Below, piece after piece: positions 22,727-32,997 of a stretch of DNA of 64,000 nt. How positions within the stretch are numbered: the first letter of the stretch is position 1; each line of letters opens with the position of its first letter. A model generated the notes under the pieces. The model searched no databases, was not told the DNA's origin, and was given only the letters and a program-made list of their open reading frames with translations. The stretch is from Cordilura impudica (lineage: Eukaryota; Arthropoda; Insecta; Diptera; Scathophagidae): positions 110,177,764-110,241,763 of the forward strand of contig OY821519.1 in NCBI GenBank assembly GCA_963682025.1, written 5' to 3'. The position numbers and the translations under genes were made by a program.

Positions 22727-23757
22727 AGGGCCAACTGTTGGAAAATTTGTGTCAAAATTTCATGATTTTTCATCGATTAGAAAAAAAGTTACCGTTATAA
22801 AAATGATGCTGCTTTTAAAGTTTGAGAAAAAAATGGATTGCAGAGTTTCGTGTTTTGATTAAACATTATTTTTTGGTGGGAAAAAATACTGTTCAAGCCA
22901 AAGAATGGATTGATAAACATTATGGTGAATCTTCGCCGTCATATTCAATGGTTAAAAGGTGGTATTCGGAACGTGGTTGTACGAGCACAATTGATACAGA
23001 TGGTCCTGGTCGTCCAAATGAGGCAGTTACCGAAGAAAACGTAGGAAAAGTGCATCAGGTTGTATTGAATGATCGAAAGATTAAAGGGAGTGAAATTGCT
23101 GGCATCATAAAGATATAAACAGAGCGAGTTCGGCATATATTACATGAAACGTGTTCATGATTGAAGTAAATTCAACTGAATTTTTACACCGATTTATAAC
23201 AATGGATGAGACGTGGATTCCTTATTATATACCGGAATCCAATAAATAGTCTATGGAGTGTTTACAGGCGTGCGAAAGCCGATCAAAGCAGCTCAACAAT
23301 CGGCTGGAAAGTTAACGGTTAGTTTTTTTTGGGATGTACGTGGTATAATATTTATTGTTTACTTGGAGACAGGAAAAACAGTAACTGCCAAGTTCTATGT
23401 TGAGTTATCGGACAGATTGTATGAAGAAATTAAGAAAAAAAATGACCCCACTTAAATAAGAAAAAAATCTTGTACCATTATGACAATGCATCGGCGCATT
23501 CACCTGCTTTGCTTCAGAAAAATTAAGGTCTTTACATTACGAATTGCTTCCCCACCCACCGTATTCTCCAGATCTGGCGATTATTATTTGTTCCCAAACA
23601 TAAAAAGATGGCTCCAGTGAAAGAGATGGAAGCCTATTTTGAAGAGTTTGACAAATCGTGTTTTTTCAAGGATATAAAATTGATTTCAATCCACGGAGTT
23701 TTTACTCCATGTAGTAAGCGTGAAAAGAGGATAATTTAAAAAACGCATCAAGTTTGA
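22727..23757 (+). mobile_element. Decayed mariner element inserted in a Tc1-like element
   Basis: The transposase reads from 22822 (EFRVLIKHYFLVGKNTVQAK, then YSMVKRWYSERG and GRPNEAVTEENVGKVHQVVL). ITMDETWIPYYIPESNK follows near 23200 (first catalytic Asp), then FFWDVRGIIFIVYLETGKT. YDNASAHSPALLQK follows in another frame near 23480 (second Asp). The third acidic region (23560-23600) is frame-shifted and degraded. There are several stops, and the region between EIAGI and TEFLHRF is deleted. Clearly inactive. Exact ends were not resolved. Confidence 0.75.
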
Positions 23758-23769
23758 CAGCTTCCTGTA

Positions 23770-23950
23770 TACATTTGGGTTAATTGGAGGGATATAAAGT
23801 CTCCAGAACCACAATTTGGCATACTCTAAAAATATGACCATACATCAAGCAACCAAAAATGATGAAAGCACCTCATCTCTTTCACTTCATAAGCTGGCAC
23901 GCCTGGAATTCGCGGAAGAAAACAACCAGTAAATGGGATACGGTGCGTTC
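23770..23950 (+). pseudogene. Tc1-like transposase fragment continuing after the mariner
   Basis: A frame reads LHKLARLEFAEENNQ, matching the RHxxARLxFAxxH block just before the catalytic core of Tc1 transposases. Together with 22475-22720 it shows that the mariner landed inside a Tc1-like gene. Confidence 0.55.
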
Positions 23951-24322
23951 TCTATAATATTAATAGGCAAGGCGATTTCTTGTGACCGATCAAAGTTTCA
24001 CAGTTTTACCCCGATTTTGACAAAAAATTTATCATTTGAAAGGTATTTCTTTTTAGCTGTTACCCAGATTTATAATTTTCATCGTGTGAAATATTTTTTT
24101 GGAGTTATGATCGTTTAAAGTTGCTACTAACACATACATTAAATTATACAATGTTATATGAGTGTTTATTAAATTTGTTAATGTGTTTGTGTTACTGTGC
24201 TGAGTTTGTTTCCTTCATTTTAAATGAGTTGAATTGTGAAGCATACGTTTAGGGTCTTTATTAAATGAAAAAATTTAATTTCCTAGAATTTGCACTCGAA
24301 TTTCGAATCTGGAATCTGCTAG
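23951..24322 (+). mobile_element. Non-autonomous Helitron, copy 5
   Basis: A 372-bp copy, plus orientation: TCTATAATATTAATAGG start; end with CACTCGAATTTCGAATCTGG then CTGCTAG and T. It terminates the Tc1-like fragment. Confidence 0.8.
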
Positions 24323-24469
24323 TTGTATATTAAAGCTTACCAGAAAAAAAAATATATCACATCAAATTAAAGAGTGTGTGTGAAACAAAAACTTACACAC
24401 GCTCAAAAGTTAAATAAAACTTAAACCATTCAATTTAAAAGTTTTTAAAAATTTGTAAAGTTATTAAAA

Positions 24470-24836
24470 CTAGTATAGCCCAGAACTCCAAATTCGAGTG
24501 AAAATTCTAGAAAACATTATTTTTTCATTCAATTTAAAACTTTATGATTATTTAAATGAGCCTAAAGGTATGCTTATCAATTTAAGCATTCCCAATTCCA
24601 TACAGGCCGTGTCAGATGCAATTTAAATCATTCTCATTAACAGGGTGTAACGAATTATTATAAATATTTTATTTCATTTAATTTAATATATTTTTAAGAC
24701 AAATTAAACATAAATTTTATCATTCTCAGCTTCTACTTCATATGAACTATAACTATGCCAATTTTCACACTCCTTCGTGCCCGCACATTGCTTAAAAAGG
24801 GAACTTAAAATTTACCTTCACGTATTAATATATAGA
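24470..24836 (-). mobile_element. Non-autonomous Helitron, second subfamily, copy B2
   Basis: Minus-strand relative of 21665-22076, with an intact CTAG end (reads TCTGGGCTATACTAG on the minus strand) and a TCTATATATTAATACG start, flanked by A and T. Confidence 0.8.
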
Positions 24837-25079
24837 TAGTATACAAATTCATTACACATTAAAATATTGGATTATTAATCGGAATTTAAAAATCTGTCCA
24901 CCTTTTCGAGAAGTCCTTCCATTAGCGATTTTATAGTGTTTTCCGTTACTATTTATAAACTTATTAAGCTTTTCCGGAAACCCTTCCATTACGTATTTTA
25001 TAGTGTTTGCTTGCAGTACCAGAATTTTTTTTTTTACATATTTTTCAAAGATAACTTGATCAAAACAATGTAAGAGTGT

Positions 25080-25220
25080 TATCAAAGATTAAGGACCGTA
25101 TGCAAAAAAATTAAAGTGTACTTCAAGTAGACTTTATTGCATGTTTTTCATACAAAATTGTTGATAAAGTCTACTTGAAGTACACTTTATTTTTTTGCAT
25201 ACGGCCCTTAATCTTTGATA
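25080..25220. repeat. Near-perfect 58-bp inverted repeat (MITE-like)
   Basis: Arms 25080-25137 and 25163-25220 are almost exact reverse complements (TATCAAAGATTAAGGACCG at the outside, CTTCAAGTAGACTTTAT inside) around a 25-bp loop. Transcribed it would form a long hairpin. Confidence 0.8.
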
Positions 25221-25569
25221 GCCTTGTAAACATTAATACCTGGACTTAATGCACTATTTATAACAAATGTAAACAAAATACTTTAGAAAGGAAACAATTC
25301 GACATACCTTGGCACAATGATGCCCGATTTAAACAAACAATATTATCATAACTTTACCCAGGTAAATCGTTTATTTTGTGAATGAGCGTGATTGCAACAG
25401 ACAGATGGACATCGCTTTATCGACTCGAGTTGTTAGAAGGATCAATCTATATACATAAAAGAGTAGCGTCGATGATCATCATCGTCCACCCCAAATATTT
25501 TGACCCAGAAACTTGGAATTTGGACTGTAGGTTCCCCCCTCGGCGTGAAGATCTACTAAGAAGGGATTT

Positions 25570-25800
25570 TTAGAAATTCTTACATTTAGGGGGTAAAAGC
25601 GGCCAAAAATGGGGAAGATGGTAACAAATGAATCTAGGAATATGAAATTTGTTGTGTAGACTCCATCCGAGAGACAAACATGTGCTCAGGATTAATTTTT
25701 TTTGGAAATTCGACCATTTAGGAGGAAAAAACGCACAAAAAGGGAAATATACCTTTTCGCATCTTCTTAACATATTGATTTATATACATGAATTTTGATA
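25570..25800 (+). repeat. Two-unit diverged tandem repeat
   Basis: Units at about 25571 and 25706 share AAATTC(T/G)(T/A)CATTTAGG and a following CAAAAA(T)GGG block, then GAATxTxxxTA and a TAGACTC/CAGACTC end. The period is about 135 bp. No coding potential. Confidence 0.45.
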
Positions 25801-25850
25801 TACAGACTCAACCGAATACGTGTTAAAGTACATTTTCTTAAAAAAAAAAT

Positions 25851-26205
25851 ACAAGTAAGAAAAATATAGTCGGTCTAGACCGATACCCTATACCATGCGT
25901 TTAGAGAATTGGTCCAACTAAGCATAAACAAAATCTGAGTGGAATTTTTATTAATTGTTTACTTGCAGATCTGAAAAAGTCCTTATCGGATGCTATATTA
26001 ATATGGGGACTAGGTCGAAAAATGTATCGTTCCGGGCCATATTTGGTACAGTCTCTTATTTTTTGCAAAAAATTATGCAATCCGAATTTGAGAAAAATCT
26101 GTACAATTTTATTGTTTCTGATAGGTTTAAGTGAATTTTCATAGAAGGTTTATTTTTGGATTATTGATTATGATTCGATCGATATAATATTTTTGGTATA
26201 GGATA
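25851..26205 (+). mobile_element. DINE-1-like element, internally deleted
   Basis: Head ACAAGTAAGAAAAATATAG with a shortened palindrome, then mid-element sequence, then a jump to TTCGATCGATATAATATTTT at the tail. The mariner at 26206 adjoins it and further DINE-like tail sequence lies just beyond (27037-27063). Confidence 0.7.
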
Positions 26206-27034
26206 CAAGGGCGGCTCAATAAGTCTGTGAATTTTAGAATGAAACACAGTTTTTTTTTGTAAAAAAAAATTTATATTTCAACATAATCTCCTTTTAGCTC
26301 AATACACTTAGTCCAAAGTTTCTCCAATTTTAGTATCCCTTCCAAAAAATAGGATATTTCGAGTTCCATAAAAAAGTCATTTTTGATCAATAATTTCATT
26401 GTTGGACCTAAATCTCTTTCCACAGAGCCATTTCTTTGTTTGGAAATAGAAAATAGTCACTGGGGTCTAAATCCGGAAAATATGGTGGATGAGGTACCAA
26501 TTCGTAGCCCAATTCATGGAATTTTGCCATTCAGACACGATTACGTTTATGGTCAATTGAGAGCAAACGCGGCACCCATCTACCCAACTGATCATTTAAA
26601 ATCGAAACCACACTGCCATATGAAATGCCTATGGCATCAACAATCTCACGCACTTTTACTCTTCAATCGGCCATATCGTGGATTTTTCGACATTTTCGGA
26701 TGTATTGACCTGAATTGGCCGTCCAGAACGTTCAGCGTTATTTGTATTTGTGCGACCACAACGAAAGTCAGTAAACCACTTTTTTTTACCATTGAAATCG
26801 ATGGTGCAGTGTCCCCATAGTATTTATTCGCAAAAAATAATGAGCACTCGAAATTCACCTTTTTCCATTTAAAAAAAAAAAAAAACACGAGGTTGTATGC
26901 TTTGAACAGCTGTTAAACGCAAGTAAAATTTTACAGTAGTTTATTAACAGGTGGTACTTGATGGGAGCAGTGTTGCATTTCATATAAATACGAAGGGAAG
27001 TTCGAAAAGTCACGGACTTTTTGATCCTCCCTCG
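26206..27034 (-). mobile_element. Internally deleted mariner, same family as 6937-11066
   Basis: An 829-bp copy. On the minus strand it starts CGAGGGAGGATCAAAAAGTC and ends at a diverged CAAGGGCGG terminus, with TA beside both ends. It encodes broken pieces: YYGDTAPSISMVKK, FRCGRTNTNNAERSGRP, then a deletion to YELVPHPPYFPDLDPSDYFL (third Asp in PSDYFLF) and ILKLEKLWTKCIELKGDYVE. The region with the first two catalytic Asp residues is missing. Confidence 0.82.
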
Positions 27035-27182
27035 TATAATGACTTTCTGCTGATGTTTGTGGTAAGGGTAGAGTGAATAGTTGGTATATCCAAAGTTTTT
27101 AAGTTTAACAAATTTTTTCCTTCTCATGTAAAGAAACGCAAATTTGAGTTACATCCTTTCCATACGAAGCCGTCGACAGATT

Positions 27183-27662
27183 TCTCTGAAATTTGGTACA
27201 CACGATCTCTGTACTCCAGCAAAGGTCACCATATGATTCTTACCGGCCACGCCTACTTTTACGCCCACTTTTTATAAAAAATTTATTTTATGTTTTTGGT
27301 ATATTTGTTCGCTATACAAATTTGTATTTTTCGACGTATTTCTCTGAAATTTGGTACGCACGATCTTTGTACCCTAGGAAACGTCCTCACATAATTCCTA
27401 AAAGCCACGCCTACTTTTACGCCCACTTTTTGTATACAATTCATTTTCTGTTTTATGGTATATTTGTTCACTATACAAATTTTTATTTTCCAACGGATTT
27501 CTCTGAAATTGGTACTCCAGGCAAGGTCACCATATATTCATACGGCCACGTCTACTTTTACGCCCACTTTTTGTATACAGTTCATTTTCTGTTTTTGGTA
27601 TATTTGTTCGCTATACAAATTGTTATTTTTCAACGGATTTCTCGGAAATTTGGTACACACGG
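27183..27662 (+). repeat. Tandem repeat, about 3.2 units of about 150 bp
   Basis: Each unit carries TTTCTCTGAAATTTGGTAC, AGGTCACCATAT, GGCCACGCCTACTTTTACGC and TATATTTGTTCGCTATACAA. Units begin near 27183, 27336, 27494 and 27630. The open frame of 190 codons across it (27193-27765) follows the repeat period and has no recognisable motif, so it is probably not a gene. Confidence 0.75.
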
Positions 27663-28800
27663 GAATAACTTTACCGTGAACAAATTCCCCAAATTTAAAA
27701 AAAGGTCACAAAAAGAAATGAACAAATTCCCAATTTTTTTTTTAAAACGAAATAAAAAAAATTAACTTACTCCCCAAAATGTTTCTTAAATTTTTTTATA
27801 TTTTTATTTAATGAATTTTGTTAAATATTTATTTAAGTGAAAATTTGCATACTGCTCTCAATATCTGTCCTGCAATATACGCATTTAAAATCTGTATTCT
27901 TTTCAATAGCATCATTTCGATGCGCTAGCGGACAGCTCAGCAAGCTTTGTTAAGGGAAGCGGAAATGCCTGAATCTACTCAAGTACGTCTAGAAATCCAG
28001 CGGGTATGACAAGCTCCAGGGAATCTGAAACTTCTTAAACGACTATTTTTCTCATAGACAATTTTATGTCGCCTGCTCCAGAGTATAATATTTTCGTATA
28101 TGGACCAGAAGGAAAAACCAGAAATGTATGTATGTCACAAAGCTCTAGAATAACTAAAATTCGTAACTTTTAGATATCATACACTCAAAATACACCATGC
28201 ATAAACATAGTTAGTTGTAATGGTAAGCAGGCGCCGAGTACTTAGCCCCCAATGAATAAGTTCACAAAAAAATGTTCTTATTCCCCAAAGAAATTGGGGA
28301 ATAACTTCACGATGAACAAATTCCCCAAATTTAAAAAAAATGTCCCCGAAAGATATGAACAAATTCCCCATACTGCTCTCAATATCTGTCCTACAACAAA
28401 TTTATTTAATAGCTGTATTCTTTTCAATAGCAACATTTCGGTGCGCGCTCGCGGTACATAGGTTAGCTGAAATAACGGAATGATCTGAAAAATATATTTT
28501 GGCGATTACAATAAGTTGACAACAACTGCGTGGCAGCACTGGTGTGGCTGCCAAACGCGCAGAAGCGGCTCGCGGACGCGGACGCGACGAGCTCGCGAAC
28601 AAAGCTCGGCTAAAATATCGGAATGATCCGAAATATATATTTTTGAAGTATTTTTGCTGTTGCGTGCTCTTGGGTAATTTTTTTCATCATGAACAAATTC
28701 CCTAATCCCATAAAAATTTTTGGGGAGAAAGTTAATTTTTTGGGGGGGAAGTTGTTCATTGGACACTAAGTACATACAATGATTGAGTTTGAAATTATTC
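27663..28800. repeat. Mosaic of short dispersed repeats
   Basis: A block with GAACAAATTCCCCAAATTTA occurs at about 27678 and 28314 and, diverged, at 28690. A block with ATACTGCTCTCAATATCTGT occurs at 27851 and 28372. A block with CGGAATGATC occurs at about 28475 and 28618. A GC-rich patch (28555-28600) interrupts the AT-rich background. The unit looks like a repeated element or duplicated segment; I could not define ends or a class. Confidence 0.45.
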
Positions 28801-29483
28801 AGGCTCAAGATCAAATGTTTTTACTGTAAATAAAGCAAAAACATTGGCACATTTTTTCAAAAAATTGATCTATGTTCTGCACGACAGGTTATACAGCTGT
28901 TTCGGGAAGAGTTACCAACCCTCATCAGTAACCAAGAGCAGTAGATAGTTTGTTTGTAAAAAGTTAAATTCATATATATTTGCAAAACTAGTTACTACAT
29001 AATCGATTAAAATCGTCCATTGCATAAAAAGCATTCCGAACAAAGTACTAAATAAACTTAATTTTTGGGTTTCAAATTTACTAGGTTACCAAAATTAGTG
29101 GTAACTACAAAAATTAATTGACTTAGACGCAGTTTTTATTATACGGGTCGTGTCCGTGCAAACTTTCTAATCAAATTAAAGTTAACATATATATTTTGAA
29201 CATATTTTGTAGAAATTTTGCATACTCGTATGCGGTTTTGTCGACCATGCTCGTATCATGATCGCGATAGAAATCGTGATCGGTGAAAATCCATATCCAT
29301 ATTAGCAAATAGTCAACTTTTGTGCATTTGTCTTATTAGATCCAATAATTACTAGTCCAATAACAATAGGTGCCAATAAATGTACATTCTGCGTCATAGT
29401 TCCCATATAAATCAGCTTCACTTAAGTCTATCAAAAAACGAAAAAATTGCATAGATTTTTATCAAATTTAGTTGATACTCGTA
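28801..29483. other. Unassigned, with a short DINE-like patch
   Basis: No gene recognised. 29395-29470 has weak DINE similarity on the minus strand (CCCATATAAATCAGCTTCAC, then TTAAGTCTATCAAAAAACGA). Confidence 0.3.
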
Positions 29484-29848
29484 AAGGGTGTTTTTTTTAG
29501 AGATTCCCAACTTTGAATTGGTAATACTACTTTATTTGACAAGTGGATTGTGGATAGATTTACACGAGAGCAACGCTTGTAAATTGTTGAAATTTTCTAT
29601 AAAAAAAAATGGTTCTGTTCGTCAAACTTATCGCGCACTTCGTCCATTCTATGGTAGTCATAAGCGTACTAATTCAAATAACTATGGATCGTTTTCGCAC
29701 CACGTTTACTCTAATTGATCTTAATGTGCTTCCCGTAAAATGCCTAACAGTGCGCACCGAATAAGCTGTAGCCGCTGTGCAGCAAATCATTGTAGAAAAC
29801 ACACATCAATCAATTCGCCGCCGTTCTCAGCAAATGAGGATGTGTCCA
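29484..29848 (+). pseudogene. DD41D-type mariner remnant, 5' part only
   Basis: Begins with a terminus AAGGGTGTTTTTTTTAGAG resembling that of the intact element at 32998. It then encodes VDLHESNA/REQRL, KNGSVRQTYRALRPFYGSHK and, after frameshifts, an HQSIRRRSQQ-like block. These match MNRLTNEQRLQIIEFYYQN, SVRNVFRALRPIYGLHNR and MSIRRRSQQLG of the intact protein. The catalytic core is absent. Confidence 0.65.
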
Positions 29849-29849
29849 T

Positions 29850-30330
29850 TAGGGTGTCCGTTATTTGTATGGCAATTTTTTCTTATGAAAATGTTCAAGT
29901 CTTACCCCTCAAAAAGTTGAGGCTTGATGCAGAAATGACTCTCCAAAAATTTCATGCCCCTGGGAACACGCCTTCCCGTGCCGACTTGCGTTTGAAATTT
30001 TCAAGTATGTTCATATGGGGAAAATATGACTTTTTTTCAGATTTTATGAAAATTTCATTCTACAGTTTAATTTTTTCAACAAGTTGTTATATGAATCGAT
30101 TTTAGTATTAAATTATTTTTTCAACAAACTATATAACTACAGAATCGAATAAAAACTCGCCAAGAAATAGCAAATGCCCCAGACCACTTTTGTGCCAAAA
30201 AAAAAAAAAACTAGGCCATGAAGTTTTATGGCATTTTATCCAAATTTAAGAAATTGATTAAAGCCACAATTTTTTTTGGCCTCTATACTTATAAGTACTT
30301 AGATATAAAGTATTGTTTTATTAGCACGTT
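29850..30330 (+). repeat. Dispersed repeat X, copy 1
   Basis: About 320 bp (30010-30330) matches 39478-39815 with blocks such as AACTCGCCAAGAAATAGCAA, ATGCCCCAGACCACTTTTGT and TAAGTACTTAGATATAAAGT. It starts AGGGTGTCC here and AGGGTGGCTC there, which may be an element terminus. No coding potential. Class unknown. Confidence 0.6.
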
Positions 30331-30714
30331 GTTAACCTATCGCGCATTGAGACCGAAAATTTTTTGACGAAATTTTGAAAACTGTTTTTTCAAGTTTTAA
30401 AAAATTTTCTTAAATAAAATTTTAAAAAATGGATCTGGCAACTTAAGGTTTTCTTAAATACATGTTAGAGATTAACTGTGTGAATTTTTAGGTAAAACGC
30501 TATGCCAGAATTTTTTGACAGGGATTTTATTTTTGCGGATTTCGAGAAAAATTAGATTTTTGTGAAATGTTCAGTAAATGTACTCTATCTCAATACTTTG
30601 TAACAAAAAATGTCTATTCACTTTATGAAACAATTTACGAAAGGATTTTGGTTTACGACCTTTTAAGATACAATTTGACAAGAATTGAAGTCAAACGACC
30701 ATCGTATTCGTAAA

Positions 30715-30895
30715 AAGTACCTGTTCTTAAAAAAGTCCCGTTTCTTACAACAGTAACTTTTCTTAAAAAATTCCCGTTTCTTATAAAAGTACATTTACAA
30801 AAAAAGATACATTTTCTTGAAAAACTACATTTTCTTAAAAAAGAAGTACACTTTCTTAAAAATCACCTTTTCTTAAATATACGTTTTATTAAATA
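30715..30895 (+). repeat. Degenerate short tandem repeat, left part
   Basis: Repeated variations of TTCTTAAAAAAGTACxTTTT about every 17-20 bp. It is cut off by Helitron copy 6 at 30896 and resumes at 32038. Confidence 0.75.
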
Positions 30896-32037
30896 CTAGC
30901 AGATTCCAGCCCTCGAAATTTAAGTGCAAATTCTAGAAAATTTTATTTTTTCATTAAATAAAGACCCTAAAGGTATGCTAATCAATTATAGCCAAAAAAA
31001 AGCAAACTAATTTTTATTACAAACACATTAACAAATTTAATAAACACACACAGCATTGTATAATTATACCCTATACCACTATGTGGTTTGGGTATAATGA
31101 CTTCGTGCTGCTGTTTGTAACAACCAAAAATATTTGACCTACACCCATCTTTAATTATACCGATCGAATCAGAATCACTATCCGTCCGTCCGTCCGTCCG
31201 TCTGTGTGTCCATGTAAAGCTTGTAATCAAACTGCAGGTCGCAAATATGAATGTATTTTGATGAAATTTGGTATATAAGCTTTCATCGGCCATGGGATGA
31301 ACGCTATTGAAATTGGTGAGAATCGGTCCATGTTCAGACCTAGGCCCCATACAAATGATCCCTATGAAATCGACTTAAATTGCCATAAGATCCAAATTAT
31401 CATATAAATCTTAGTCAAATTGGGTTTGTATGTGTTTATTACATCCATTAATCAGTAGTCCAAAAATGATCCCTGTGGGACAACTCTTAGTCATAGGCCC
31501 CATATAGAGCTGCTTCCCGATCTTCACTTAAATCTATCAAAAAAACAAAAATATTGCACTGATTCTTCTCAAATTTTGTTTGTATATATTTTTGCAAAAT
31601 ACAAGAGACCTTACCAAACATGGTCAGGATCGGTCCATTTTTGGGCCTAGTCCCCATATAGATATAGCATCCGATATGAACTTTTTCATATCTGCAGAAA
31701 AAAAAAATAATAAAAATCCCACTCAAATTTGGTTTATGCTTAATTTTTTTATATCCAGTTAGTTGGGCCTGAGAGATAGGGACTTTAAACGCATGGTATA
31801 GGGTATCGTATAGTCGGTCTAGACCGACTATAATTTTCTTACTTGTTATATGTATGTGTTAGTAGCAACTTTAAATGCAATTTACTTTAAAAACAATTTA
31901 AAATTTAAAAATCTTTAAATCTGGTGGACAGCTATAAAGAAATACCTTTCAACTGAGGCGTGTGTGGTCAAAATAGAATTAAAACTGACACAGTAGTATC
32001 GGTAACAAGAAATCGTCTTGCCTATTAATATTATAGA
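30896..32037 (-). mobile_element. Non-autonomous Helitron, copy 6, with a DINE inside
   Basis: CTAG/hairpin end at the left (30896), TCTATAATATTAATAGG at the right, flanked by A and T. A full-length DINE at 31065-31847 splits it within the TGTATAATTTTATGTATG block that is intact in the other copies. Confidence 0.82.
31065..31847 (-). mobile_element. DINE-1-like element, near full length, nested in Helitron copy 6
   Basis: A 783-bp copy, minus orientation, with both ends, (GTCC)n tract at about 31183-31205 and the long palindrome at 31809-31832. It is very similar to the consensus of the plus-strand copies at 41-56 kb, so it is a recent insertion. Confidence 0.86.
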
Positions 32038-32745
32038 TGTACCTTTTCATTAAAAGGTATGTTTTCTTTAAAAAGTACATATTCTTCAAAAGTAAATTTT
32101 CTTCAAAAAATACCTGCTCTAACATATGTAAATTTTCTTAAAGAAGTACATCCACTTAAAAACCCCGTTTCTTAAAAAGGAATATTTTCTAAAAAAAATA
32201 AATTTTCTTGAAAGAGTTCAATTTCTTAAAAGGTATCTTTTCTTAAACAAGTAAATTTAAAAAAAAGTAAAGTTTCTTATAAAAGTAGCTCTTGGTAAAA
32301 AAGTACCGTTTCTTAAACATGTGAAGATTTTTAAAAAACTAAATTTTCTTAAAAAAGTGCAGTTTCTTAAAAAGTACTTTTTTTCTAATAATATTGCGGT
32401 TTCTTAAAAGATTAATATTTTTATTAAAAAAATAAATTTCGTTGAAAAAGATTCTTTTCTTAAAAAACAAAGTATGTTTTATTAAGAATAACTTCTTCTT
32501 AAAAAGTACAATTTCTTCAAAAGTACGTTTTATTACCTTTTAGTACCTTTTCTTTAAAAGTGTGTTTTCTTTAAAAAGTCTTCTTTCTTTAAAAAGTACC
32601 TTTTCTTTAAAAAGTATCCTTATTTTGAAAGTACCCTTATTTTAAAAATACCTTTTCTTAAAAATGAAATTTTCTTTCGAGTGTACATTTTCTTAAAATA
32701 GTACTCATTCTTAAAAAAGATTTTCTAAAAAAGTGTTTTACTAAT
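32038..32745 (+). repeat. Degenerate short tandem repeat, right part
   Basis: About 35 irregular units of the TTCTTAAAAAGTAC type. Once the Helitron is removed it is continuous with 30715-30895, giving an array of about 890 bp. Coding capacity is nil. Confidence 0.78.
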
Positions 32746-32997
32746 TTTTCATTGTTCGACTAAGGCGCCTTATTAGTTTATGAATAAAATGTTGACTCCC
32801 CAATACCTATTCGGTATTGAGAGCTAAGGTTCAACCAAAACGAATAAGGTAATGGACATTAAAAATAATAATAAAGCACAAGTAAGTAAGAATGTGTCAA
32901 AAGACATATTGGATGAAATTATTATAAGGTGGTTTGGTCCAATAATGGTATCATGACCATATTTAATGAGGCCATTTATGTCTAGCAAAAACATATA

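Noticed and set aside
26383..26820. A 145-codon plus-strand frame
   Set aside because: It is the antisense of the deleted mariner at 26206-27034.
27193..27765. A 190-codon frame at 27 kb
   Set aside because: It runs across a tandem repeat of about 150 bp and has no motif.
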